51,169 nt of DNA from an uncultured Rhodoblastus sp. (GTDB lineage: Bacteria; Pseudomonadota; Alphaproteobacteria; Rhizobiales; Beijerinckiaceae), in NCBI RefSeq assembly GCF_903903185.1, contig NZ_CAIUXT010000223.1:1-51169 (forward strand), written 5' to 3'. A model generated the notes under the pieces. The model was not told where the DNA came from. It saw only the letters and a list, made by a program, of their open reading frames with translations, and made no database searches. The position numbers were made by a program, and so were the translations under genes. Within the stretch, counting starts at the first letter, position 1, and the number at the start of each line of letters is the position of its first letter. Of this stretch, positions 44,766 to 51,169 are shown one piece after another.

Positions 44766-45008
44766 TCACGCGGCTTGCGCCAAAACTTCGCATTCCGCCG
44801 GGTCGGAATGGCCGTGCAGCGCTTCGTCATAAACGTAAAGGGTCGAGCAATAGGGGCAAATCGCCTCGCCGTCCGAACCCATGTCGATATAGACATGCGG
44901 ATGGTCGAAGGGCGCCAGCGCGCCGATGCACATGAATTCCCTGGCGCCGACGCGAATTTTGGGCAGGCCCGGCTGGTTGTGGAAATGCGGAATGGCGTGG
45001 TCCGACAT
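44766..45008 (-). CDS. Zinc-finger domain protein (zf-CHCC, NDUFS6-like)
   Basis: 80 aa. A compact metal site is formed by 'EFMCIG', 'PHVYIDMG', 'ICPYCSTLY' and nearby His residues, matching the CHCC-type zinc finger found in bacterial proteins and in the complex I accessory subunit NDUFS6. The role in bacteria is not settled. It is downstream of the broken doxX gene. Confidence 0.9.
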   Translation of the reverse strand: MSDHAIPHFHNQPGLPKIRVGAREFMCIGALAPFDHPHVYIDMGSDGEAICPYCSTLYVYDEALHGHSDPAECEVLAQAA

Positions 45009-45144
45009 GAACTCGATCCTGATGCGAGGCGCGGTCCGATTTGGGGAGGCGAGGCGCCCCCGATCGGGAACGGGAAAGCGCGCAGCTTAATCAATCGAGG
45101 TCGTTTTGGGTAGGGGCCTTTCGCTTGCCGGTCATGCCCTGTTC

Positions 45145-45192
45145 TTCCCTATCCGGCGCGCCACGCCATGGCGTTGGGCGCCGGATAGGGAA
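45145..45192. repeat. 48-bp fold-back palindrome inside the doxX remnant
   Basis: It is symmetric about 45168.5. The outer arms (45145-45159 and 45178-45192) pair perfectly over 15 bp. The inner part pairs except at 45160/45177 and 45162/45175, with the centre CGCCATGGCG. In all, 22 of 24 positions pair. The right half carries a coding match to DoxX; the left half is its inverted copy and brings the stop codon. Confidence 0.9.
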
Positions 45193-45408
45193 TTTCCGCG
45201 CCGAACAGATGCAATTGAACGCCTCGCCGAACAAGGCCTCGGCGCCGTTGCTCAAGCGCAGGAACCCGTCCCATTTGCTCAGGCCGGATTTGAAGAACGG
45301 CACGGCCAAAGCCAGCCGCAGCGCGGTTTGCGCCAGATCGGCGATTCTCGGCTGAATCGTGCGCCAGGACGGCAGTTCCAGCGGCGGATTTTGGGTTCGC
45401 GCGGTCAT
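45149..45408 (-). pseudogene. doxX: doxX remnant (frameshift and fold-back truncation)
   Basis: The start at 45408 overlaps the bufB/bufC stop as ATGA. Residues 1-64 read like a DoxX protein ('ADLAQTALRLALAVPFFKSG' and 'LSKWDGFLRLSNGAEALFGEAF'). At ~45214 a missing base shifts the frame. The neighbouring frame continues as '.LHLFGAEIPYPAPNAMAWRAG', which is the expected DoxX sequence, and meets TAG at 45151-45149 within the palindrome. About half of a normal ~130-150-aa DoxX is gone. DoxX-type membrane proteins are common last genes of bufferin operons. Confidence 0.8.
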
Positions 45409-47144
45409 TCCGGCTCTACTTCCTGCTCCGTGAAATCGATAATCGCGCCGATGAGCGTCAGCTCGACCAGGGTCTGGCCGAAATCGAAAGTTTCATCGCT
45501 TTCGCCCGCCCGCCGAGCCGCCTCGCCAAGGGTTTTCCCCTCAAGGCAAGCGCGGAGGAAGGTCGCGGCGCCAGGCGGGCAGGGTTTGACCACCAGTTCG
45601 GCCGCGGGCCGCATCACCAGCGCGGTTTCGCCGCGCCACTCCCGCACGGGCGTCTCATGAACCTGGGCGATGGCGAGGATCGGCCAGTTCGAGGCGACCA
45701 GCGCCAGCGATGGATGAAGTCTTACGCGCTGTTCGCCGATTCGGGCCGCATCGAGTTCGGCGAGGCGCGCCGCGCCGAAGGGCTCGGCCTCGGGCGCGCG
45801 CCGGGCTTTGAGGCAGGCCCAGTCGAGCCGGGCGCTGTCGGGCAGATAGGGCGTTGCGCCGATGCCGGGGAAGGTTTCGAGAAAGGCGTGAAATTGCGCG
45901 CCATATTCGCCGAGAACCGGCGAGCGCGGCGGGAATTTTTGAATGAACAGCCGGGCGAGGCCGGCAAAAGCCTCGTCGCCGACGAGCAGCGCGAGGGTCG
46001 GGAACTGCGCCTTGAGCGCGCCAATGGCCGCGACGGCGCAATTATTGCGGTAGACGGCGAAACGCGCGGGCAGATCGCAATCGGCGAAGAGTTGCGGCGG
46101 CGGCAAGGCGGGGTTTTCGAGGGCTTGCGCGAACCGGGCCTGCCAGTTCTCGACGATGGCCGTTCCTCCCTTCTCCCCTTGCGGGAGAAGGTGGCTCGCC
46201 GCAGGCGAGACGGATGAGCGGGCGCTGTCCCGCAAGGCCCTCTCATCCGCCGCTTCGCGCCCCCTTCTCCCGCAAGGGGAGAAGGAAAGTTCGCCCATCA
46301 TCCCGCTCGCCTTGCTGGTCTCGGCGAACAGAACTTCCCATTCGGGCACGTCATTGTCCCATTCGATCAGCGTCGGGCGCGGCCCGGCGCGGCGCAGGAC
46401 GTGCTGGTAAAGCGCCCAGACCTCGTCGCTGACTGCGCCGCCGTGATTGTCGATCAAAAAGGCGCCGCGTGCGTCCCGCGCCTCGGCGAAGCCGGCGAGA
46501 TGGATTTCCTCGACCTGCGAAAGCGGAAAGGCGTCGAGATATTTTTCCGCCTCGAAACCGTGATTGACGGCGCTGACGTGGACATTGTTGACGTCGAGCA
46601 GCAGGCCGCAGCCCGAAAGCGCGGCCAAAGCTTCAAGAAACTGCGGTTCGGCGAGCCCATCGCCGGAAAAGCGCAGGTAAGTGGCGGGATTTTCGATCAG
46701 GATGCGCCGCCGCAGGACGGTCTGGGTCGCGTCGATCCGGTCGGCCAGACGGCGCAGGCCGGCCTCGTCATAGGGCAGGGGCAGAAGGTCGGGGAAGGCG
46801 CGGCCGGCAAAATCCGACCAGGCGAGATGTTCCGACACCAGCGCCGGCCGGTATAGTGCGACGACGCGCGCCAGCCGCGCCAGTTTTTCGGGGTCGAGCC
46901 GCTCCGACGAGCCGAGCGACAGGCCGACGCCATGGACGCTGAGCGGATAAATTTCGCCGATCGCCGCCAGCCAGCGATGATTGGCGCCGCCTTCGTTCAT
47001 GTAGTTTTCGGCGTGGATTTCGAAAAAGCCGCAATCGGGCCGCGCCGCCATGACCTTGGCGAAATGCTCCGGCTTCAGCCCGGCGCCGGCGGCATGGGCC
47101 GCGATGCCGGTCAGGGGAAGGTCGAGCCGGGGCTGGAAGGTCAT
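45405..47144 (-). CDS. bufB/bufC: BufB-BufC fusion: DUF692 (MNIO) peptide-modifying enzyme joined to DUF2063 protein
   Basis: 579 aa. Residues ~10-280 are the DUF692 MNIO domain, a TIM barrel with iron ligands visible as '[10 protein letters not shown]', '[14 protein letters not shown]', 'LVSEHLAW', '[11 protein letters not shown]', '[10 protein letters not shown]', '[10 protein letters not shown]', '[12 protein letters not shown]' and '[11 protein letters not shown]'. Residues ~330-579 are a DUF2063 (BufC) protein ('[21 protein letters not shown]', '[20 protein letters not shown]'). These two are normally separate genes. BufB with BufC converts Cys in the precursor BufA to heterocycles in published bufferin systems. 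The linker (~287-326) is translated from a 117-bp palindromic repeat. Translation is uninterrupted, so the fusion may be functional. Confidence 0.88.
   Translation of the reverse strand: MTFQPRLDLPLTGIAAHAAGAGLKPEHFAKVMAARPDCGFFEIHAENYMNEGGANHRWLAAIGEIYPLSVHGVGLSLGSSERLDPEKLARLARVVALYRPALVSEHLAWSDFAGRAFPDLLPLPYDEAGLRRLADRIDATQTVLRRRILIENPATYLRFSGDGLAEPQFLEALAALSGCGLLLDVNNVHVSAVNHGFEAEKYLDAFPLSQVEEIHLAGFAEARDARGAFLIDNHGGAVSDEVWALYQHVLRRAGPRPTLIEWDNDVPEWEVLFAETSKASGMMGELSFSPCGRRGREAADERALRDSARSSVSPAASHLLPQGEKGGTAIVENWQARFAQALENPALPPPQLFADCDLPARFAVYRNNCAVAAIGALKAQFPTLALLVGDEAFAGLARLFIQKFPPRSPVLGEYGAQFHAFLETFPGIGATPYLPDSARLDWACLKARRAPEAEPFGAARLAELDAARIGEQRVRLHPSLALVASNWPILAIAQVHETPVREWRGETALVMRPAAELVVKPCPPGAATFLRACLEGKTLGEAARRAGESDETFDFGQTLVELTLIGAIIDFTEQEVEPE
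46169..46285. repeat. 117-bp palindromic mosaic repeat inserted in frame between bufB and bufC
   Basis: The ends are a perfect 23-bp inverted repeat (46169-46191 and 46263-46285). Inside are CTCGCC-GCA-GGCGAG and CGGATGAG...CTCATCCG pairs, giving a branched fold. The length is 39 codons with no stop in the bufBC frame. Structure and composition resemble the intergenic mosaic elements (RIME type) known from rhizobia. It is the only copy I noticed in this window. Confidence 0.88.
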
Positions 47145-47166
47145 GGCGAGGCGGCTCCTGAAAAGA

Positions 47167-47463
47167 TCAGCGCTTGGGGACGTTGCGTTCGAGCGCGGTG
47201 AGCGAGCCCACCCTGTCGCCGGGAATTTTCAGGGTCGCGCAGGTTCCCGCAGGCACGAATTTCCAGCTGTTGCCCTGATAATCGATGGCGGAGGTTCCGG
47301 CGCAGGTGGTTCCCGCGCCCGCCGCGCAGTCGTTGGCCCCCTTGAGGGCGACGCCGAAGCATTTTTCGGTCTTGCTTTCGGCCTGGGCCGGCGCGGCTGC
47401 GGCGAGCGCCGACAACAGCGAGGCGGCGAGGACGAGATCGCGGGAGAGATTGGCTTTGGTCAT
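47167..47463 (-). CDS. bufA: BufA, bufferin precursor peptide (DUF2282 type)
   Basis: 98 aa from ATG 47463, with GGAG eight bases upstream. A Sec signal peptide (~residues 1-28, ends 'APAQA') is followed by a short mature part with four Cys: '[14 protein letters not shown]', '[19 protein letters not shown]', 'PAGTCATL'. This order is the hallmark of DUF2282 bufferins. Published work on Caulobacter shows such peptides are modified on Cys by BufB/BufC and bind copper in the periplasm. The C-terminus after the last Cys is about 20 residues longer than the short 'LGG'-type ends I remember. It is first gene of the bufA-bufBC-doxX operon. Confidence 0.87.
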   Translation of the reverse strand: MTKANLSRDLVLAASLLSALAAAAPAQAESKTEKCFGVALKGANDCAAGAGTTCAGTSAIDYQGNSWKFVPAGTCATLKIPGDRVGSLTALERNVPKR

Positions 47464-47508
47464 GGTCGATGCTCCAGAAAGGGTTGGGCTTTCGCGCCCA
47501 ACCAACCT

Positions 47509-47534
47509 TACGCGACAGGCTGCGTCTTCGTTAC
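47509..47534 (-). promoter_or_regulatory. Putative SigF-type promoter of bufA operon
   Basis: On the minus strand, GTAACG (47534-47529) is followed by 16 bp and CGTA (47512-47509). This matches the GTAACC-N16-CGAA promoter described for Caulobacter SigF. The start site would fall near 47502, giving a ~40-nt leader that includes the bufA ribosome site. Confidence 0.65.
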
Positions 47535-47603
47535 GGCGGCGTCAAAAAATTTTGTTTCGTGCGGAACCGCAAGCGCGGCAGGTGCTTTTTTTGCCTTTCC
47601 ATT

Positions 47604-47629
47604 GTAACAATTCGCCGCTCTCAAGCGAC
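47604..47629 (+). promoter_or_regulatory. Putative SigF-type autoregulatory promoter of sigF-nrsF
   Basis: GTAACA (47604-47609), 16 bp, CGAC (47626-47629) on the plus strand, with the same spacing as the bufA promoter. Transcription would start near 47635-47638. The mRNA would be nearly leaderless if the ATG at 47642 is used, or have a ~48-nt leader with a GGAG site if ATG 47684 is used. Confidence 0.62.
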
Positions 47630-47641
47630 AACAGGTCATGA

Positions 47642-48214
47642 ATGCAGGATTTGCAGGCGCAGGATCGGGAATGGAGTGCGGCCATGCGCGCCGCGCTGGC
47701 AGGCGACGCCGCCGCCTATGCCCGCCTGCTGACCGGCCTGACGCCCTTTCTGCGCACTCTGTGCCGGCGGTCCTGCGCGCGCGTCGGTCTGGCGACCAGC
47801 GAGGCGGAGGACGCAGTGCAGGAAACCTTGCTGGCCATTCATCTCAAGCGCCACACCTGGGACTCCAGCCAGTCGCTGACGCCCTGGATTGCGGCCATCG
47901 CGCGCAACAAGATCATCGATGCGGCGCGCCGGCGCGGACGCCGCGCCGAAACCAATATCGAGGATTTCGAACATGTCCTCGCCGCGCCGCCGGAGACCGA
48001 GCATTTCGAACGCGAGCAGGGCCGGCAGGACGCCCTGCGCCTGCTCGTCCAACTGACGGGCAAGCAGCGCGAAGCCATCGAGGCGGTGTCGATCCGTGGC
48101 GAGTCGCTGCGCGTCGCGGCGGTGAATCTGGGAGTGACCGAGGGCGCGCTGCGCGTCTCCGTGCATCGCGGCCTGAAAACGCTCGCCGCGCTTTATCGCA
48201 AGTCCAATACGTGA
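47642..48214 (+). CDS. sigF: ECF sigma factor, SigF type
   Basis: 190 aa. Region 2 is visible as 'MRAALAGDAAAYARLLTGLTPFLRTL', 'EDAVQETLLAIHLKRHTWD' and 'PWIAAIARNKIIDAARRR'. Region 4 has 'LTGKQREAIEAVSIRGESLRVAAVNLGVTEGALRVSVHRGL'. There are two candidate starts: ATG 47642 (no ribosome site, keeps more of region 2 N-term) and ATG 47684 (GGAG seven bases before it). It is followed 13 bp later by the NrsF-type anti-sigma gene and is divergent from bufA, as in known SigF-controlled bufferin loci responding to metal stress. Confidence 0.88.
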   Translation: MQDLQAQDREWSAAMRAALAGDAAAYARLLTGLTPFLRTLCRRSCARVGLATSEAEDAVQETLLAIHLKRHTWDSSQSLTPWIAAIARNKIIDAARRRGRRAETNIEDFEHVLAAPPETEHFEREQGRQDALRLLVQLTGKQREAIEAVSIRGESLRVAAVNLGVTEGALRVSVHRGLKTLAALYRKSNT

Positions 48215-48227
48215 AAAAGATGCAGCC

Positions 48228-48866
48228 ATGAACACCGATGACCTCATCGCCGCGCTGGCGGCCGATAATGACACCAAGGCGACGCCGCTGCGGCGCTCGT
48301 TCGCAGTCGACGTCGCGCTCGGCTTTACGGCTTCTGCTGCGTTTTTCTTCGCTTTCCTCGGCTTGCGGAAAACCTTCTTCGCTTCGCTCGACGACCCGCG
48401 GTTCCTGTTCAAATTCGTCTTCACCGCGACCATGGCGGCCTCGGGCCTTGCGCTGGCCCTGCGGCTGGCGCGGCCCGGCGCGGAGACCGGCGCGGCCGGA
48501 CGGGCGGTCTGGCTCGCGCCGGCCCTGCTCGTCGCCGCCTGCGGGGTCGAACTGGCGACGGTTCCGGCGGACCAATGGTTTGCGCGGATGATTGGCCAGA
48601 ATGCGATTCATTGCCTTATTTTGGTGCCGTTCATGGCGCTGGCGCCGCTGGCGGGATTGTTGCTGGCGCTCCGGAACGGCGCTCCGACCGACCCACATCG
48701 GGCCGGCGCGGCGGCGGCCTTTGCCGCCTCGGGGCTGTCGGCGACGCTCTATGCGATGAGTTGCCCCGACGACTCGCCTTTTTTCCTGGCGGTCTGGTAT
48801 ATGCTCGGCACAGCCATTGTCGTCGCTGTGGGCTGGTTAGCCGGCGGGCGCCTGCTGCGCTGGTAA
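48228..48866 (+). CDS. nrsF: NrsF-type anti-sigma factor (DUF1109)
   Basis: 212 aa with six predicted membrane helices after a short cytosolic N-terminus ('MNTDDLIAALAADND'), which is the expected sigma-binding part. Two conserved Cys are visible: one in 'VAACGVEL' and one in 'YAMSCPDDSPFF'. In Caulobacter NrsF, conserved Cys residues are needed for metal-dependent release of SigF. Placement directly after the sigma gene supports the pair. It would hold SigF at the membrane until heavy-metal or thiol stress. Confidence 0.87.
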   Translation: MNTDDLIAALAADNDTKATPLRRSFAVDVALGFTASAAFFFAFLGLRKTFFASLDDPRFLFKFVFTATMAASGLALALRLARPGAETGAAGRAVWLAPALLVAACGVELATVPADQWFARMIGQNAIHCLILVPFMALAPLAGLLLALRNGAPTDPHRAGAAAAFAASGLSATLYAMSCPDDSPFFLAVWYMLGTAIVVAVGWLAGGRLLRW

Positions 48867-48891
48867 GCGCGGCAAGTCTCGGAACAAATTC

Positions 48892-49662
48892 ATGCAGGAA
48901 TTCTTGTCCGACGGGGTGCGCCTCGCCTTTGCAGACGCCGCTCCGGAAGGCGAGGATCTCGGCGAGCCGATCATGCTGATCCACGGCTTTGCCTCCAACC
49001 ACGGCGTCAACTGGTTGTTTCCGCAATGGGTCAAGACGCTAACCAAGGCCGGGCGGCGGACCATCCTGTTCGATAATCGCGGCCACGGGCGCAGCGAAAA
49101 ACTTTATGAACCGGCGCTCTACCGGCCCTCGATTTTGGCGCAGGACGCGGTCAACCTGCTCGATTATCTCGGGATCGGACGCGCCGATGTTATGGGCTAT
49201 TCGATGGGCGCGCGGATCGCCGCTTACATGGCTCTGGCCGCGCCAGAACATGTGCGGGGCCTGGTTCTCGGCGGGCTTGGAATTCATCTGGTCGATGGCG
49301 CCGGCCTGCCGATCGGCATCGCCGACGCCATGGAGGCGGAATCGCTGAGCCAATTGACCGATCCGATGCAGATCATGTTCCGTGCTTTCGCCGAGGCGAC
49401 GAAAAGCGACCTGCGCGCTTTGGCCGCCTGCATGCGCGGCTCGCGCAGCGCCATGAGCGTGGCGCAGGCGGCGGCGATCGAGGCGCCGACGCTGATCTGC
49501 GTCGGCTCGCAGGACGATGTGGCCGGCGACCCGCTGGCTCTGGCGGGCCTGATGAAAAACGCCCGCGCCCTGGTTCTGCCGGGCCGCGACCATAATCGCG
49601 CGGTCGGCGACAAGGAATACAAACAGGGCGTGCTGGCTTTTCTGGAGTCGCTGCCGCATTAG
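48892..49662 (+). CDS. Alpha/beta hydrolase
   Basis: 256 aa. The oxyanion region is 'LIHGFASNHGVNW', then 'LFDNRGHGRSEK', the nucleophile elbow 'GYSMGAR' with Ser104, acid Asp in 'VGSQDDVAGDP' and His in 'LPGRDHNRAVG'. It is a complete catalytic triad of the 3-oxoadipate lactonase/haloperoxidase-like group. The substrate is unknown. It lies 25 bp after nrsF and may be cotranscribed with it, or have its own weak start. Confidence 0.92.
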   Translation: MQEFLSDGVRLAFADAAPEGEDLGEPIMLIHGFASNHGVNWLFPQWVKTLTKAGRRTILFDNRGHGRSEKLYEPALYRPSILAQDAVNLLDYLGIGRADVMGYSMGARIAAYMALAAPEHVRGLVLGGLGIHLVDGAGLPIGIADAMEAESLSQLTDPMQIMFRAFAEATKSDLRALAACMRGSRSAMSVAQAAAIEAPTLICVGSQDDVAGDPLALAGLMKNARALVLPGRDHNRAVGDKEYKQGVLAFLESLPH

Positions 49663-49712
49663 ATTCGCGGCAAACGTGTTATGATCGTCTTGTCCGGTCC
49701 GGGGAGTTTTGG

Positions 49713-50564
49713 ATGGCGACCATCGGCAATGTTTGGCCGCTCACAATCGACGATCCGGATCAGGTGTTCGCGCAAATCCGTTTCGAGGCGGAAGAAGCCT
49801 TGCGCCGCGAGCCGGAGGTTGGCGGCCTGCTCGCTTCCTCGGTGCTCAACCATGCGACGCTCGAACAGGCGGTGGGGCGCAGGCTGTCCGCGCGTCTGTC
49901 GCATCCCGATCTTTCCGGCGACGTCATCGAGCGGAATTTCCTCGATCTCACGGCGCGCGACGCCTCGCTCGGCGAAGGCGTCCGCGCCGATCTCCTCGCC
50001 GTCGCCTACCGCGATCCCGCCTGCCACCGCTTGATCGAGCCGCTGCTTTATTTCAAGGGCTTCCAAGCCTTGCAGACCCATCGGCTGGCCCATGCTTTAT
50101 GGAACGCCGGCCGCAAGGATTTCGCGCTTTACCTGCAAAGCCGCTCTTCTGCGGTTTTCCAGACCGACATCAACCCGGCGGCGCGGATCGGCAAGGGCGT
50201 GTTTCTCGATCACGCCACCGGGCTCGTCGTCGGAGCGACGGCGGTGATCGAGGACGATGTGTCGATTTTGCACAGCGTGACGCTCGGGGGCACCGGCCTC
50301 GAAACCGGCGACCGCCATCCGAAAATCCGCCGGGGCGTGCTGATCGGCGCCGGCGCGAAAATCATCGGCAATATCGAGATCGGCCAATGCTCGCGCATCG
50401 CCGCCGGATCGGTGGTGCTCAAGACGGTTCCCGCCCATGTCACGGTGGCGGGCGTGCCTGCGCGCATCGTCGGCGCCTCCGGCTGCGCCGAGCCGGCGCG
50501 GGAAATGGACCAGATTCTCGTTGTAAAGAATGGCGACGAACGATTTCCCGACACGCCCGGTTAA
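49713..50564 (+). CDS. cysE: Serine O-acetyltransferase
   Basis: It makes O-acetylserine from serine and acetyl-CoA, the first step of cysteine synthesis. 283 aa, with GGGGAG seven bases before ATG. The N-terminal helical domain (to ~150) is followed by the left-handed beta-helix with hexapeptide repeats: 'TDINPAARIGKGVFLDHATG', 'GVLIGAGAKIIGNIEIGQCS' and 'AAGSVVLKTVPAHVTVAGVP'. The catalytic His is in 'DHATG', and 'HSVTLGGTG' and 'DRHPKI' are also present. The ~20-residue C-terminal tail may bind cysteine synthase. Confidence 0.95.
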   Translation: MATIGNVWPLTIDDPDQVFAQIRFEAEEALRREPEVGGLLASSVLNHATLEQAVGRRLSARLSHPDLSGDVIERNFLDLTARDASLGEGVRADLLAVAYRDPACHRLIEPLLYFKGFQALQTHRLAHALWNAGRKDFALYLQSRSSAVFQTDINPAARIGKGVFLDHATGLVVGATAVIEDDVSILHSVTLGGTGLETGDRHPKIRRGVLIGAGAKIIGNIEIGQCSRIAAGSVVLKTVPAHVTVAGVPARIVGASGCAEPAREMDQILVVKNGDERFPDTPG

Positions 50565-50634
50565 CTTTGCGCCCTTGCGCGAGGGCCGGCTTTTTGGCAA
50601 GCCTCGCAACCGGAACAGTGGATGGAGTGGGGTT

Positions 50635-51030
50635 TTGGACAAGAGCGAATTGCGCAAATTGCAGGAATTCTTGCGAAACTCCTTTTCCGCGCCGGACATC
50701 AAGGTGGGGCTCGATCCCAAAAACACCGAGCAGGCGAACGTGACCTTCGGCGAACGGGTGATCGGCACGATCGCTGTCGACGACGAGGATGGCGACCGCT
50801 CCTTTTCCTTCGCGATGAAGATTCCGGTCGAACGCGCGGCTTTGCAGGATTACCTGCGCCGCCTGTTCGACAATGAGGAGCTGAAGATCGTGGGGCGGCT
50901 GAAGAAAACCGATTCGGTCGAACTCAATCGCGGCGAGGATTTCCTCGGCGTGGTGTCCGCCGACGACCCCAAGGGCAAGTCGTATACCCTGCAAATGGCG
51001 ATCCTCGATTTCGATCTCGAGGACTTGTGA
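50635..51030 (+). CDS. Tandem DUF3126 protein
   Basis: 131 aa from TTG 50635, with GGAG seven bases upstream; the frame open to 50530 overlaps cysE and is not likely. DUF3126 proteins are normally about 70 residues. Here one domain spans ~1-63 ('LDKSELRKLQEFLRN', 'TFGERVIGTIAVDDEDGDRS', 'FSFAMKI') and a second ~64-131 ('VERAALQDYLRRLFDNEELK', 'DFLGVVSADDPKGKSYTLQM', 'AILDFDLEDL'). Both halves show the same order of motifs, so it is a duplication and fusion. Function is unknown; it may share an operon with cysE. Confidence 0.8.
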   Translation: MDKSELRKLQEFLRNSFSAPDIKVGLDPKNTEQANVTFGERVIGTIAVDDEDGDRSFSFAMKIPVERAALQDYLRRLFDNEELKIVGRLKKTDSVELNRGEDFLGVVSADDPKGKSYTLQMAILDFDLEDL

Positions 51031-51055
51031 TCGTCCGCCCACGGGAGAGCCGCGC

Positions 51056-51169
51056 ATGAGCATTTTCACCCTCGACGGCGAGGCGCCTGACCTGCCGGCC
51101 GACGGCCGCTATTTCATCGCCCCCGACGCCAATGTCATCGGCCGGGTGCGGCTGGGCGTGGACGCCAGC
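51056..51169 (+). CDS. Gamma-class carbonic anhydrase-like protein (N-terminal 38 codons only)
   Basis: It runs off the right edge. Start ATG 51056 with GGGAGAG upstream. The visible part 'MSIFTLDGEAPDLPADGRYF' and 'IAPDANVIGRVRLGVDAS' matches the beginning of the PaaY/gamma carbonic anhydrase hexapeptide-repeat family. The metal-binding His residues lie outside the window, so activity cannot be judged. Confidence 0.75.
   Translation, partial: MSIFTLDGEAPDLPADGRYFIAPDANVIGRVRLGVDAS

Noticed and set aside
43180..44832. 550-residue plus-strand frame opposite the FAD monooxygenase
   Set aside because: The monooxygenase carries all three flavin motifs on the other strand; this frame has none of any kind.

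Overview
The window is high-G+C DNA that reads as a free-living alphaproteobacterium, most likely Hyphomicrobiales (Rhizobiales) near the Beijerinckiaceae/Methylocystaceae. The indicators are MipZ, a FixL/FixJ-type pair, the hopanoid transporter HpnN, a SigF/NrsF pair, DUF3126 and a PEP-CTERM/exosortase system. This placement is inferred from gene content; no marker phylogeny was run. No tRNA, rRNA, CRISPR array or insertion sequence was seen.

Region 1 (1-20.7 kb) is an exopolysaccharide plus protein-sorting locus. It starts with the C-terminal end of a large repeat-rich, probably type I-secreted protein and a Hint-domain secreted protein. The eps set follows: a phosphoglycosyl transferase (EpsB-like, 1700-3187 minus), EpsG-like kinase homologue (7508 plus), two GT2 glycosyltransferases, EpsI, EpsF (Wzz/GumC), EpsE (Wza), an EpsL-like outer-membrane barrel (all minus, 15191 down to 8408), EpsD (15771 plus) and UDP-glucose 6-dehydrogenase (17285 plus). 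Woven into it are an exosortase with a complete Cys-Arg-His triad (19805 plus), a small XrtV-accessory-like membrane protein (3440 plus) and one PEP-CTERM substrate (6568 plus). Polymer assembly and exosortase processing appear to be one functional unit.

Region 2 (20.8-31.1 kb) holds an uncharacterised PLP-fold protein divergent from HpnN, a small Cys-rich periplasmic protein, a DUF2147 protein, a divergent FixJ/FixL-type two-component pair and an AsmA-family protein. Region 3 (31.2-42 kb) is a second polysaccharide locus: three GT4 glycosyltransferases, an SGNH hydrolase, a CPA1 antiporter, an O-antigen ligase/polymerase-type membrane protein, a second Wza lipoprotein and a second Wzz-kinase fusion whose kinase half has lost its P-loop.

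Region 4 (42-51.2 kb) has glutathione peroxidase, MipZ, an FAD monooxygenase, a zinc-finger protein and then the most interesting locus. That locus (45.1-48.9 kb) is a bufferin-type (BufA/BufB/BufC) peptide-modification operon facing a SigF/NrsF pair. Both divergent start regions carry a matching GTAAC(A/G)-N16-CG(A/T)(C/A) promoter. BufB and BufC are joined in one ORF, and the joint is a 117-bp palindromic repeat exactly 39 codons long. The terminal doxX gene is broken by a frameshift and by a 48-bp fold-back palindrome. The window closes with an alpha/beta hydrolase, CysE, a tandemly duplicated DUF3126 protein and the start of a gamma-class carbonic anhydrase-like gene.
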